DNA from: Flavobacterium sp. IB48
GTDB taxonomy: Bacteria > Bacteroidota > Bacteroidia > Flavobacteriales > Flavobacteriaceae
Direction of reading: 5' to 3'
Length of the DNA stretch: 64,000 nt
Assembly: GCF_016405855.1 (NCBI RefSeq)
Contig: NZ_JAEFCA010000004.1
Coordinates: 468,075 to 532,074 of the forward strand
Of this stretch, positions 53,268 through 61,817 are shown one piece after another. Positions within the stretch are counted from its first letter, which is position 1. Each line of letters begins with the position of its first letter. The position numbers and the translations under genes are program-made. The notes under the pieces are model-generated. The model was not told the DNA's origin, searched no databases, and was given only the letters and a program-made list of their open reading frames with translations.

Positions 53268-53429
53268 TTAATTAAAGAATAAAAAGAAAATTACAAGAGT
53301 TATAAAAGTCAAAAAAAGTAAATTCCGTTTTTTATTTTTAGAACTCTGCTCTTCGGTTAAGTTTGTTTTACAGAATTTAATTAAGATCCACCAACATGTC
53401 CCGCCAAAATTTGCATAATATTCTATCAT
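53268..53429 (-). CDS. Overlooked 53-residue membrane protein, coupled to the DinB gene
   Basis: ATG at 53429-53427 overlaps the TGA of the DinB gene as ATGA, a classic translational-coupling junction. The product starts MIEYYANFGGTCWWILIKFC, has a charged middle (LTEEQSSKNKKRN) and one strong membrane helix (about 37-53, LLFLTFITLVIFFLFF). The N-terminal part also looks amphipathic or membrane-seeking. It is too short for many gene finders. I recognise no family; a small membrane accessory of the DinB/HxlR operon. Confidence 0.7.
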   Translation of the reverse strand: MIEYYANFGGTCWWILIKFCKTNLTEEQSSKNKKRNLLFLTFITLVIFFLFFN

Positions 53430-54001
53430 TTCAATCTTTTTAATTCTTCGTCTGTAAAGTTCTTGATTTCTTTTTCCTTGGCAAACTTTTCAGCGTTATA
53501 ATTTCCTGATTTATTTTTCGGAATCGACAAACTATTCCATGAACTGTTTTTCAATTGTTTGGCATAAAAAACAATCTGTCCAACATGATAAGGATAATGT
53601 GCCAATTGACGATTTATGGCTTCTATAACTGTATGACCCTCATTTCGGATGTAAATAATGTCTGAAAGTTGTTCTGGTTTTAAACTTTGTAAAGCATTTT
53701 CTAAACAATTCCAGCCTTTATTCCAAAGTTCAAGAACTTCTTCTTTCGATTGTAAATCATTTTCAAATTCGGCATCACGTTTTCGCCATTCTTTTTCTCC
53801 GTCAGAAGTTAGAAAATCTGTCCAGCGTGAAAGCATATTTCCTGAAATATGTTTTACAATAGTAGCAATGCTATTGGTGTCGTCGTTAAACGAAACAAAA
53901 AGCTGTGTTGGTTCGAGTTGATCGATTGCTTTTTCGCCAAGTATTTTATAATACAAAAATTGTTTTTTAACGCTTTCTAAATAAGATTCATCAGCTTTCA
54001 T
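53426..54001 (-). CDS. DinB/DUF1572-family protein
   Basis: A 191-residue four-helix-bundle protein of the DinB/YfiT-like superfamily, which binds a divalent metal through three histidines and often acts as a thiol-dependent S-transferase. Candidate ligands are His48 in IVKHISGNML and two histidines in AHYPYHVGQIVFY. It follows the HxlR regulator gene by 11 nt and is overlapped at its stop by the 53-residue ORF. Confidence 0.88.
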   Translation of the reverse strand: MKADESYLESVKKQFLYYKILGEKAIDQLEPTQLFVSFNDDTNSIATIVKHISGNMLSRWTDFLTSDGEKEWRKRDAEFENDLQSKEEVLELWNKGWNCLENALQSLKPEQLSDIIYIRNEGHTVIEAINRQLAHYPYHVGQIVFYAKQLKNSSWNSLSIPKNKSGNYNAEKFAKEKEIKNFTDEELKRLK

Positions 54002-54012
54002 GGTTCGCTATT

Positions 54013-54363
54013 TTAAGATTGAAGTTCAATTTTGTTTTCCCGAATAAGTATTTTCCCCCAATCATTTAATTTCCAGAGAATTTCTACTAGTTGTTTTCCC
54101 GTTTCGGTCAAAGAATATTCAACTCGGGGAGGAAGTTCATTAAAAGATTGTTTTACCAATATCCCGTCTTCGACCATTTCATTCAATTGCTGATTTAAAA
54201 CACGCCGATCTACTTTTGCAATGCCACGTAAAAATTCACTAGGTCTTTTTTTGCCATCATTAATCTGCCATACAATTGGGATTTTCCATTTTCCGCTGAT
54301 GGTATTTACAGCAATTTCTAATGGACAAATTTTATTTTCAGTACTTCGTTCCTTTGTTTGCAT
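54013..54363 (-). CDS. HxlR-family transcriptional regulator
   Basis: A 116-residue winged helix-turn-helix regulator. Family marks are CPLEIAVNTISGKWKIPIVW, the recognition region RVLNQQLNEMVEDGILVK and the wing PPRVEYSLTETGKQL. The early Cys13, a position often used for redox or electrophile sensing in HxlR proteins, is present. It heads the HxlR-DinB-small-protein operon and is divergent from the gene at 54495, so autoregulation of this intergenic region is likely. Confidence 0.93.
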   Translation of the reverse strand: MQTKERSTENKICPLEIAVNTISGKWKIPIVWQINDGKKRPSEFLRGIAKVDRRVLNQQLNEMVEDGILVKQSFNELPPRVEYSLTETGKQLVEILWKLNDWGKILIRENKIELQS

Positions 54364-54494
54364 AAAATTGACTTTTATATCTCTATGGGATAAAAATATG
54401 CGGTATTGCCAGTGTTATCAAGCTTTCCGATATTTACAAAAATAATCAAATTTTTAAAGCATGATAGAACATTGCGCTAGTCAAATTAAAAACT

Positions 54495-55298
54495 ATGAAT
54501 GAAGTAAAACGTAAAGGAGCAAGATCGATAAAAGATATTCCTGTTTTAGTTTTAGAACAGCTTAATAAAGGTGAAATTGAAACTGCTAATCTTGTAGAAT
54601 GGCTAGCAGTAAATCAAACTAAGCTTTTAGAAAATGTTTTAAGAGAGTCTAATCGGATGGAATATCTGGAACCTATTTTAATGGATATTAGAAATTTGAA
54701 AAAGCAAACTGTCAATACTATAAATGAGACAATTGGCACAGGAATATTGACAGAATCAATTCTTAATAATGATTCTAATATAATTTCAACTATTTCGAGC
54801 CATAAATCTGATTTGGTGCGATGTTGGTCTGCTTATACAATTGGAAAAAAATCTGAATTAACCATAGAAGAAGTGTTAGAACAAATTCAGTTTTTGGCGG
54901 CAGACAAACATTTTGGTGTAAGGGAAATTTCTTGGTTGGCAATTCGTTCCAATATTCTGAATAATTTAGAAAAAAGCCTTGAAATCTTATCTGAATGGAC
55001 TTCTAGTGAAGACGAAAATATTCGACGCTTTGCAACCGAAGCAACAAGACCAAGAGGCGTTTGGTGCGAACATATTGAAGAACTTAAGAAAAGACCAGAA
55101 TTAGCTTTGAAAATTTTAGATTCCCTAAAATCTGATTCTTCAAAATATGTGCAGAATAGTGTTGGAAACTGGTTGAATGATGCCAGTAAAACAAGACCAG
55201 ATTTTGTAAAGAATTTATGTGAAAGATGGAAACGCGAAAGCCCTGTAAAAGAAACGCTGTACATTATAAAAAAAGCGCTCCGAACAATAGAAAAATAA
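54495..55298 (+). CDS. DNA alkylation repair (AlkD-like) HEAT-repeat protein
   Basis: A 267-residue all-helical protein. HEAT-like repeats run through the chain; AlkD-family segments are RRFATEATRPRGVWCEHI and SDSSKYVQNSVGNWLNDASK. AlkD-type enzymes remove bulky N3/N7-alkyl bases without base flipping. The assignment rests on those segments; catalytic residues were not checked individually. It is divergent from the HxlR gene. Confidence 0.85.
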   Translation: MNEVKRKGARSIKDIPVLVLEQLNKGEIETANLVEWLAVNQTKLLENVLRESNRMEYLEPILMDIRNLKKQTVNTINETIGTGILTESILNNDSNIISTISSHKSDLVRCWSAYTIGKKSELTIEEVLEQIQFLAADKHFGVREISWLAIRSNILNNLEKSLEILSEWTSSEDENIRRFATEATRPRGVWCEHIEELKKRPELALKILDSLKSDSSKYVQNSVGNWLNDASKTRPDFVKNLCERWKRESPVKETLYIIKKALRTIEK

Positions 55299-55302
55299 TT
55301 TG

Positions 55303-55875
55303 CTACACAATTTTAATATCGTATTTATCTAATAACCCGACAATTCCTTCGGTAGAAAATTGTGCTTTTTTCATCGGATTAAATTCAGGATCAATTTTGT
55401 AATTGTATGCCGTTTTAAAATTGACCGATGCTAATTGTGTTTCGTTGAATATTGCACCGTCAAGGTTGCAGTTGTCAAAAACAGAGCTTGTTAAATTAGT
55501 TCCGATGAAAGTAACTTCACGAACAGAAGAATTAATGAATTTGGTTTTCGGCATTTTTTTATTAGAAAATAACGCGTAATCCAAAACGCATTCATCAAAA
55601 TAAACTTGAAATAAAAAATCATCGCATTCATTAAATGCAATTCCTAAAAGTTTGCAGTTTTTAAAAGTGACGTTTTTTAAACTTGTTCCAGCCAAACTAG
55701 TCATTGAGAGATTACAATCAATAAATTCGCAGTCTAGGAAAGTGTTAGAATTGAAATTACTGTTAGAAAAGTCACAGTTTTTAAAGACACAATCTTCAAA
55801 CTCACGATTGTTTATTTTTTTATCGATATAAACAATTTTCTCAAATGTTTTCTGAATGTGAATTATGCCTTCCAT
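55303..55875 (-). CDS. Pentapeptide-repeat protein
   Basis: A 190-residue protein made of tandem pentapeptide repeats (A/C-D/N-L/F-x-x), for example DCVFKNCDFSNSNFNS and CNLDGAIFNETQLASVNF. The repeats should form a right-handed quadrilateral beta-helix about 150 residues long. McbG/QnrB-like proteins of this length mimic DNA and protect topoisomerases, but many pentapeptide proteins have no such role. Convergent with the AlkD-like gene with only 4 nt between the stops. Confidence 0.9.
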   Translation of the reverse strand: MEGIIHIQKTFEKIVYIDKKINNREFEDCVFKNCDFSNSNFNSNTFLDCEFIDCNLSMTSLAGTSLKNVTFKNCKLLGIAFNECDDFLFQVYFDECVLDYALFSNKKMPKTKFINSSVREVTFIGTNLTSSVFDNCNLDGAIFNETQLASVNFKTAYNYKIDPEFNPMKKAQFSTEGIVGLLDKYDIKIV

Positions 55876-55939
55876 TTTTTTATAAATATTAAATCTAATA
55901 GGTTTTTAAAACCTGTTAGGTTTGAATTAGTTTTATTAT

Positions 55940-56161
55940 TTAGTCATTAAAAATCCCTTTCATTATGATTTTCAATCCCAAAAAGATCAAAACCATAGAA
56001 CCCAAACAGGCTGCAATTCCAATTCCTAAAACCAGATAATGCCAATTGTTGCCTTGATTTTGAAAAGCATTGTAAATCAACGATGGCCCAAGAAACATCA
56101 AAGGCAATGCACCTGTCAAATATTTAATTCCTTTTCCTAATAATTGTTTGTTTGTTGCCAT
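55940..56161 (-). CDS. DUF6095-like small membrane protein
   Basis: A 73-residue membrane protein with two helices (about 13-32 and 42-66) and the conserved NWHYLVLGIGIAACLGSMVL segment. Matches, as I recall, a small flavobacterial DUF (6095). Function unknown. Confidence 0.75.
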   Translation of the reverse strand: MATNKQLLGKGIKYLTGALPLMFLGPSLIYNAFQNQGNNWHYLVLGIGIAACLGSMVLIFLGLKIIMKGIFND

Positions 56162-56165
56162 GTTT

Positions 56166-56320
56166 TTTGTTTCAAGTTTCAGGTTTCAAGTTGTTGGCTT
56201 GTATTTTACCGCAAAGTACGCCAAGTTTTTTATATGCGAGGCTTTTATAACGGCAAAGTTCGCAAAGTTTTGGACAAAAACCTTGCGAACCTTGCATAAA
56301 TCTTAGTGTACTGTTCGGTT
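56166..56320. repeat. GCAAAG-family palindrome, copy B
   Basis: Starts with the TTTCAGGTTTCAAGTTG word shared with copy A (15643-15660), then TTACCGCAAAGTACGCCAAG, inner arms GGCAAAGTTCGCAAAG and CTTGCGAACCTTGC, and the outer right arm CTTAGTGTACTGTTCGGTTAA. Compared with copy A, a C-G pair in the outer stem is replaced by T-A on matched sides. Located between two minus-strand genes. No ORF. Confidence 0.75.
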
Positions 56321-56342
56321 AAATGACCACACAGAAAACCTT

Positions 56343-57155
56343 TTATTTTTTATAATTATCAACAGCATTTCTTACGCTGCCATATTTTTTCAATAATTCA
56401 GAAGCTTCGTCGTACGAAACTGGAATTTCGTCCATAATCATTTTTACGCCTCGGTCAACCAATTTCACATTGCTTAACTGCATGTCGACCATTTTATTGC
56501 CTCTTACTTTTCCTAGCTGAATCATTGCTGCAGTCGAAATCATATTTAAAACCAATTTTTGTGCAGTACCAGCTTTCATTCTTGAACTTCCAGTTACAAA
56601 TTCTGGTCCAACTACAACTTCAATAGGAAATTGAGCTGTCAAAGCCAACGGACTTCCAGCATTACAAGTAATACATCCTGTAACAATATTATTCTCATTA
56701 CAAGTTTCTAAACCGCTAATAACATATGGAGTTGTACCAGAAGCAGCAATTCCGATAACCACATCGTTTGAATTGATATTATGATTTTGAAGATCGATCC
56801 AAGCATTTGTTGTACTGTCTTCAGCGTTTTCTACTGCACGTCTAATGGCTGTGTCGCCACCTGCAATAATGCCATTTACTAAATCAAAAGGAACGCCAAA
56901 AGTTGGCGGACATTCTGAAGCATCAACAACACCAAGTCGGCCAGAAGTTCCTGCTCCAATATAAAACAATCTGCCGCCTAGCTTTAATTTTGCTACTATT
57001 TGCGGAATCAAAGCTTCTATTTGGGGCAAAGCTTTTTCGACTGCATAAGGCACAGTTTTGTCTTCTTGATTTATATTAGATAACAATTCATGAACAGACA
57101 TCTTCTCTAAATGTTCATATTTTGAGGCTTGTTCAGTGGTTTTCGTAAATGTCAT
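56343..57155 (-). CDS. murQ: N-acetylmuramic acid 6-phosphate etherase
   Basis: A 270-residue SIS-domain enzyme that splits MurNAc-6-phosphate to GlcNAc-6-phosphate and D-lactate in peptidoglycan recycling. I start at the ATG at 57155 (MTFTKTTEQASKYEHLEKM); the TTG at 57179 lies inside the promoter. Sugar-phosphate motifs are FYIGAGTSGRLGVVDASECPP and GIAASGTTPYV, and GSSRMKAGTAQKLVLNMIST carries a family signature. Single gene; promoter below. Confidence 0.95.
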   Translation of the reverse strand: MTFTKTTEQASKYEHLEKMSVHELLSNINQEDKTVPYAVEKALPQIEALIPQIVAKLKLGGRLFYIGAGTSGRLGVVDASECPPTFGVPFDLVNGIIAGGDTAIRRAVENAEDSTTNAWIDLQNHNINSNDVVIGIAASGTTPYVISGLETCNENNIVTGCITCNAGSPLALTAQFPIEVVVGPEFVTGSSRMKAGTAQKLVLNMISTAAMIQLGKVRGNKMVDMQLSNVKLVDRGVKMIMDEIPVSYDEASELLKKYGSVRNAVDNYKK

Positions 57156-57176
57156 TTTATCGTTATTTAGACTCGT

Positions 57177-57209
57177 CAAAATTAATATAATTTATCTCAA
57201 TCTTGCAAA
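57177..57209 (-). promoter_or_regulatory. Promoter of murQ
   Basis: On the minus strand: TTTG (57209-57206), 21-nt spacer, TAATTTTG (57184-57177), a full consensus match. Predicted start near 57170, leader about 15 nt. Supports the ATG at 57155. Confidence 0.65.
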
Positions 57210-57275
57210 GTCTCAGAGATTTAAAATCATTTTTTTTCTTCTATTTTTTCCCTTTAAAGACGGTTTTAATTAGGC

Positions 57276-57305
57276 TTTGTTACAAAAACGAAAATATTAT
57301 ATTTG
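57276..57305 (+). promoter_or_regulatory. Promoter of the AraC-type regulator gene
   Basis: TTTG (57276-57279), 18-nt spacer, TATATTTG (57298-57305), a full match; predicted start near 57312 and leader about 12 nt. Supports the ATG at 57324 rather than the upstream TTG. Confidence 0.65.
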
Positions 57306-57323
57306 TTTAATATTAAAAGATGG

Positions 57324-58457
57324 ATGGATAAATTAGTTTTGCTAGAGGGAATTGCCCGAATTTGTGTTTTTGTTTCTTTGCTGATGGCATTTTTTTTGCT
57401 GACGGTAAAAACTGAAAATAAATTAGCCAATCGTTTATTTGCTTTCTTTTTTATTTTTTCAGCCATTGATCTCAGCGGATTTTTTATGTATTTGTATACA
57501 GAAGATCATCGAAATCTGGAGATTTTCAGATCGACATTCTGTTTATTAGGAATGCCATCGTTCTACTTGTATGTATTGGCGGTTTGTTATTCTGATTTTC
57601 GCCTAAAATGGAAACATTTGGTTCATGTGCTTCCTTTTGTAATTGTTAATTTAATTTTTATACCCAGAATATATTCAAGTATAAACGAAGGAAGTTTTAT
57701 TGGGCCACTAAATTCAATGTCTGAGATTTATTTTATTCAGATTTTAATCGAATTTCAATATGTCTTTTATATTGTAAGTGTATTTTTAATTCTAAAAAAA
57801 TATAAAGAAATCTATCTGGAAAATTACGCCAATCCAAGTATTTCGGCTTATAAATTTCTTTTTCAAATGACGTGCGTATTTCTAATCGCACATTCTATTG
57901 TAGCTTTAAAAAATGTACTGCGATACAGCGGTTTTAGAGAAATTTTTCTATGGGCAAACGTATTGGTTGGAACAATAGCGCTATTTATAACTTGCTGGTT
58001 TATAATGAAAGCATTGAAACATCCAGAACTTTTTAGAGGTGTAAATTCTAAATTAGTATTAACGAAAGATATTCTTCCAGAAATTGAAGAAAAGCCAGAA
58101 ACAGTCAATAAACAAAATGATTTGATCGGCACTCAAATAGCTACATTAAAACAATATATGACAGAGAAAGAACCCTTTCTTGATCCGTCGCTTACCATTC
58201 AAGAATTGGCTAATCAAATAAATATTCCAGTTCGCGATTTATCTATTTTAATTAATCATCATATCGATCAGCATTTTTTTGATTTTGTGAATGAATATCG
58301 CATTCAAAAAGCGATGCATATTTTAAAAGATCAAACCAAAAGTCAGCTTACGGTTCTAGAAATATTGTACGAAGTTGGTTTTAACTCCAAATCTTCTTTT
58401 AATACTTCATTTAAAAAATATACCAATTTAACTCCGACAGCGTACAGGAAAGGTTGA
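57324..58457 (+). CDS. Membrane-embedded AraC-family regulator
   Basis: A 377-residue one-component regulator. The N-terminal ~230 residues hold about seven hydrophobic helices (from LVLLEGIARICVFVSLLMAF to VLVGTIALFITCWFIM), the linker 235-275 is charged, and the C-terminal ~100 residues are an AraC helix-turn-helix pair (SLTIQELANQINIPVRDLSI and VLEILYEVGFNSKSSFNTSF). Start chosen at 57324 from the promoter. It lies upstream of a TonB-type receptor gene and probably controls it; the membrane part may sense a lipid or hydrophobic ligand. Confidence 0.88.
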   Translation: MDKLVLLEGIARICVFVSLLMAFFLLTVKTENKLANRLFAFFFIFSAIDLSGFFMYLYTEDHRNLEIFRSTFCLLGMPSFYLYVLAVCYSDFRLKWKHLVHVLPFVIVNLIFIPRIYSSINEGSFIGPLNSMSEIYFIQILIEFQYVFYIVSVFLILKKYKEIYLENYANPSISAYKFLFQMTCVFLIAHSIVALKNVLRYSGFREIFLWANVLVGTIALFITCWFIMKALKHPELFRGVNSKLVLTKDILPEIEEKPETVNKQNDLIGTQIATLKQYMTEKEPFLDPSLTIQELANQINIPVRDLSILINHHIDQHFFDFVNEYRIQKAMHILKDQTKSQLTVLEILYEVGFNSKSSFNTSFKKYTNLTPTAYRKG

Positions 58458-58481
58458 AAATAAAGGCTTTGTAAAAAGTCG

Positions 58482-58543
58482 AACGCCTTATCGCATAAAG
58501 TCGAACCAATTTCTACGGGAGAAAATGGTTCGACTTTTTTTTG
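58482..58543. terminator. Long hairpin terminator between the AraC gene and the receptor gene
   Basis: AGTCGAACCATTTT-like arms (AAAGTCGAACCAATTT about 58497-58512 and AAAATGGTTCGACTTT about 58523-58538) followed by T8. A partial outer stem (CGCCTTATCGC / GCGTAAGGAG) extends it. Confidence 0.8.
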
Positions 58544-58613
58544 TCGGTCGCGTAAGGAGATTTTCTAAGGCAACTTTGCTTCAAATTAATCGAACAAGTT
58601 AAAATTAGAAATC

Positions 58614-60992
58614 ATGAAAAAATTAAATCTCCTAATCTTATTACTATTGCCTTTATTTTGTTTAGCGCAATCAACATTAAAAGGAAAAGTAGCTAGCGAA
58701 ACCAAATCTTTAGAATGGGCCGAAATTTCGATAGTAAATATGGAAGGAAAAATTATTGATGGAACTACAACTAAAGAAGATGGCTCTTTTGAAGTAAATC
58801 TTAAAAATGGATTTTATAAAATTGAAATTAGCCTTTTAGGTTTTACTGCTTATGAAAAAGAAATTTCTTTAGAAAAAAATACAGATTTAGGAACTATTGT
58901 TCTCAAAGAGAACGAAACCAAATTGGTCGAAGTTGTGGTTCAGTCTAAAAAGAAGACTATTGAACAGAAAACAGATCGTTTGGTTTACAACCTAGAAAAT
59001 AATGTAACAACAACTGGCGGAGATGCGTTAAGTGCCATTAATACAGCGCCTGGAGTTGTAGTTAAAAATGATGTAATAACCATTTTAGGAAAAGGAACTT
59101 CGCGTGTTATGATCGACGGACGTTTGATTGAATTGACTGGTGAAGAATTGAATAATTTCTTGAAATCTATTTCGGCTGCTGACATTAAAAATATTGAAGT
59201 GATAAGCAATCCGCCTGCAAAATATGAAGCCGATGGAACAGGAGGTTTGATTAATATTATTATGAAAAAAGGAGTTCGCGATTCATGGAAAAATTCGACT
59301 ACAGTTTCTTACGACCAGAATAAATACGGAATTTATACTTTGAGAGATAATTTCTTCTACAGCAAAAATAAGTTTAGATTTTCAGCAAGTGTGAATGGCA
59401 GAACAGGATATAAAAATTCTATAGAAAACCTAGATATGTATTTTCCTGACGGTCTTTCAAAAATGGATGCCGATACAAAAGTTAAAAACGAGAGTTTTTC
59501 AGGAAAATTAGCTTTAGATTACGATTTGTCTAAACGCACAACAATTGGTTTTCAGTTTATGAATGACAGAAATAATCCTGATTTTGGATCGGATATTAGA
59601 ATCGAAAAATATAATATAGAAAACGAATTGCAGAATGTAACATTAAATAAAAGTTTTACAGATAAAGGTTCTAAAAATCAAACGTATAATGCGCATTTGA
59701 TTACCAAATTAGATTCTTTAAATAGAAAATTATCTTTTGATGTGGATTATTTCAATTATAATTCAAAATTCGATAGAGATTTTATAGCGAACAATTATAA
59801 TTCAGATATGGAATTTATCGATATCAATCAGGCAGGACGAAATATTTCGAATCAAGATATTGATAACTGGAGTTTTAAGGCAGATATGGAACATCCGTTT
59901 CAAGCTTTTAATTTGTCTTATGGAGCAAAAATGAGCTTTACAAATAGTATAAGCGATGTGGTTTTTTATAATACAATTACAGGAATACCAGAATTAGATC
60001 TTAGTCAGTCAAATCGATTTAAATACACTGAGAATAATCAGGCTGTTTATATTAACGGAGATAAAAAAATAAATGAAAAGTGGAGTTTGCAAATGGGTTT
60101 AAGACTTGAAAATACGCAGACTAACGGATTTTCTGAAACGATGAATCAGGAAAATGTAAATGATTATTTAAAGCTATTTCCAACTTTTTATGCTTCGTAC
60201 AAAAAGAATGACAACAATACTTTTAGTTTGAATTATGGAAAGAGAATCAATAGACCGCGTTTTGATTTGCTGAATCCGTTTAGAGTTTATATTAATAGCA
60301 ATAGTTATTCTGAAGGAAATCCGTTTTTAAAGCCTTCATTTAGTGATAATTTTGAATTGGCTCATTCTTATAAAGAGGTTTTAAGAACAAGTATTTTTGT
60401 AAACGCTATTACAAACGGATATGGGGTTGTTTTTACTTCAAATCCAGAAACGAATACGCAGATTGTAACTCGCGAAAACTATTATAAAGGCTTAAATTAT
60501 GGTTTAGGCGAAACTTATTCGGCAACTTTGGCAGATTGGTGGCAAAGTGAAAATACCTTATACTTTTTAGGTTCAGAAACAAAGTTTATAAAAGATATTA
60601 ATGCAACGCCATCAAACAGTTTACAAATTGATTTTACAACGAATAATACTTTCGTTTTAGGAAAAAACACGAAACTCCAAGTTGATTTTAATTATAGTTC
60701 GCCTTTTAAAAGTGGTTTGTATGAGGTTGGTTATGTTTCAAGTTTTGATATTGGTTTCAAACAAGATTTGTTGAATAAAACACTTCAAATTGCATTCTTG
60801 GCTAATGATATTTTTAATACTTCTTATTTAAAAGATTTCACTTCGGTTGTAAATGGCGTGAAACAGGTTTATAGTCAAAATGAAAGCAATCGTTTTGTGC
60901 GTTTGTCTGTGATTTACAATTTCGGAAATAAAAAAATTAACGTGAAGGAGCGTAATTTTGGAAATCAAGAGGAGAGAAAGAGAGCTAACTAA
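58614..60992 (+). CDS. TonB-dependent receptor-like outer-membrane protein
   Basis: A 792-residue outer-membrane protein: signal peptide (1-19, ending CLAQ), carboxypeptidase-regulatory-like domain (about 22-100), plug-like domain (about 115-220, TTGGDALSAINTAPGVVVKN) and barrel of the OMP_b-brl_3 type to the C-terminus (FVRLSVIYNFGNKK). It has no visible TonB box but fits the class that imports metals, siderophores or other small molecules. Likely controlled by the AraC gene upstream. The ZIP gene after it is convergent and may also relate to metal uptake, which is only an inference. Confidence 0.88.
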   Translation: MKKLNLLILLLLPLFCLAQSTLKGKVASETKSLEWAEISIVNMEGKIIDGTTTKEDGSFEVNLKNGFYKIEISLLGFTAYEKEISLEKNTDLGTIVLKENETKLVEVVVQSKKKTIEQKTDRLVYNLENNVTTTGGDALSAINTAPGVVVKNDVITILGKGTSRVMIDGRLIELTGEELNNFLKSISAADIKNIEVISNPPAKYEADGTGGLINIIMKKGVRDSWKNSTTVSYDQNKYGIYTLRDNFFYSKNKFRFSASVNGRTGYKNSIENLDMYFPDGLSKMDADTKVKNESFSGKLALDYDLSKRTTIGFQFMNDRNNPDFGSDIRIEKYNIENELQNVTLNKSFTDKGSKNQTYNAHLITKLDSLNRKLSFDVDYFNYNSKFDRDFIANNYNSDMEFIDINQAGRNISNQDIDNWSFKADMEHPFQAFNLSYGAKMSFTNSISDVVFYNTITGIPELDLSQSNRFKYTENNQAVYINGDKKINEKWSLQMGLRLENTQTNGFSETMNQENVNDYLKLFPTFYASYKKNDNNTFSLNYGKRINRPRFDLLNPFRVYINSNSYSEGNPFLKPSFSDNFELAHSYKEVLRTSIFVNAITNGYGVVFTSNPETNTQIVTRENYYKGLNYGLGETYSATLADWWQSENTLYFLGSETKFIKDINATPSNSLQIDFTTNNTFVLGKNTKLQVDFNYSSPFKSGLYEVGYVSSFDIGFKQDLLNKTLQIAFLANDIFNTSYLKDFTSVVNGVKQVYSQNESNRFVRLSVIYNFGNKKINVKERNFGNQEERKRAN

Positions 60993-60999
60993 ATTAGAT

Positions 61000-61043
61000 A
61001 ATGAGTCAATTAGAAAATTATTCTAGTATCTAATTGACTCATT
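61000..61043. terminator. Bidirectional hairpin between convergent genes
   Basis: AATGAGTCAATTAGA (61000-61014) pairs with TCTAATTGACTCATT (61029-61043). No T-run, but the stem is long. Confidence 0.65.
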
Positions 61044-61054
61044 GCCTAATCAAT

Positions 61055-61726
61055 TTATTTTAAAAAGAATGCCAATAAAATTCCTAGAACAATCATAGAA
61101 ACTTTTGCAACATTGAATTTATGTCCTTCGCTACTTTCAAAAATGATTGTTGATGAAATATGGAATAAAATTCCGATTACGATTGCTGTTATTTCGGTGT
61201 AATATTTACTTAAAAAAGGCAAATATTCTGAAGCTACAGTTCCTAATGGTGTCATGAGTGCAAAAGTCAGCATGAAGACAAAAATGGCTTTTTTATTTAA
61301 ATCGGCATTAATGAAAAATGTCGTTAAAATAACCGCAATTGGCAAATGATGAATGGCAATTCCGACTGCTAAACCATGATGGTGACTAACCGGAAAACCT
61401 TCTAAAAAGGCATGAATGCAAAGACTGATAAACAAAAGCCACGGAATTTGAGACATTTTTGCATGTCCGTGAACGTGTCCGTGTTCGGCACCTTTTGAGA
61501 AAAATTCGAGTACGATCTGAAATAAAATCCCGACCATTATAAAGATTCCGATATTATGATTGTGCGATTCGTAAACATCTGGTAGAAGATGCATTACGGT
61601 TAACGACAATAAAAAAGAACCGCTAAATGCGAGTAGTAATTTTAAATTATTTTTGTTTTCTGGTTTTATGAATAAAGCTATGCCATATCCTAAAAGTACA
61701 GAAAATAAGGGTAATAAATAGTTCAT
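61055..61726 (-). CDS. ZIP-family metal transporter
   Basis: A 223-residue inner-membrane transporter with about seven or eight helices. ZIP signatures are HAFLEGFPVSHHHGLAVGIA in the metal path and HHLPIAVILTTFF. A His-rich loop EHGHVHGHAKM lies between helices 3 and 4, typical of zinc-transport regulation. Direction is uptake of Zn(II) or a related divalent metal, by family. It lies between a convergent receptor gene and the methyltransferase gene, without clear coupling. Confidence 0.92.
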   Translation of the reverse strand: MNYLLPLFSVLLGYGIALFIKPENKNNLKLLLAFSGSFLLSLTVMHLLPDVYESHNHNIGIFIMVGILFQIVLEFFSKGAEHGHVHGHAKMSQIPWLLFISLCIHAFLEGFPVSHHHGLAVGIAIHHLPIAVILTTFFINADLNKKAIFVFMLTFALMTPLGTVASEYLPFLSKYYTEITAIVIGILFHISSTIIFESSEGHKFNVAKVSMIVLGILLAFFLK

Positions 61727-61736
61727 TTTTATTTTG

Positions 61737-61813
61737 TTTAATCGTTGATTCGTTTAATCGGTTAATTGTTTTTTTGTTTAGCGATTAAACGGTTAAACAA
61801 TTAAACGATTAAC
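61737..61813. repeat. GATTAAAC-family palindrome, copy 2
   Basis: Left arm GTTTAATCGTTGATTCGTTT (61737 on) pairs with the right arm CGATTAAACGGTTAAACAAT...CGATTAACC (61782-61813) at about 20 of 25 positions. The right arm is nearly the same as in copy 1 at 33408-33440. Between two minus-strand genes. Confidence 0.75.
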
Positions 61814-61817
61814 CAAT

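Noticed and set aside
57156..57179. TTG start of murQ and, likewise, the TTG at 57303 for the AraC gene.
   Set aside because: Both TTGs fall within the -7 elements of well-formed promoters.
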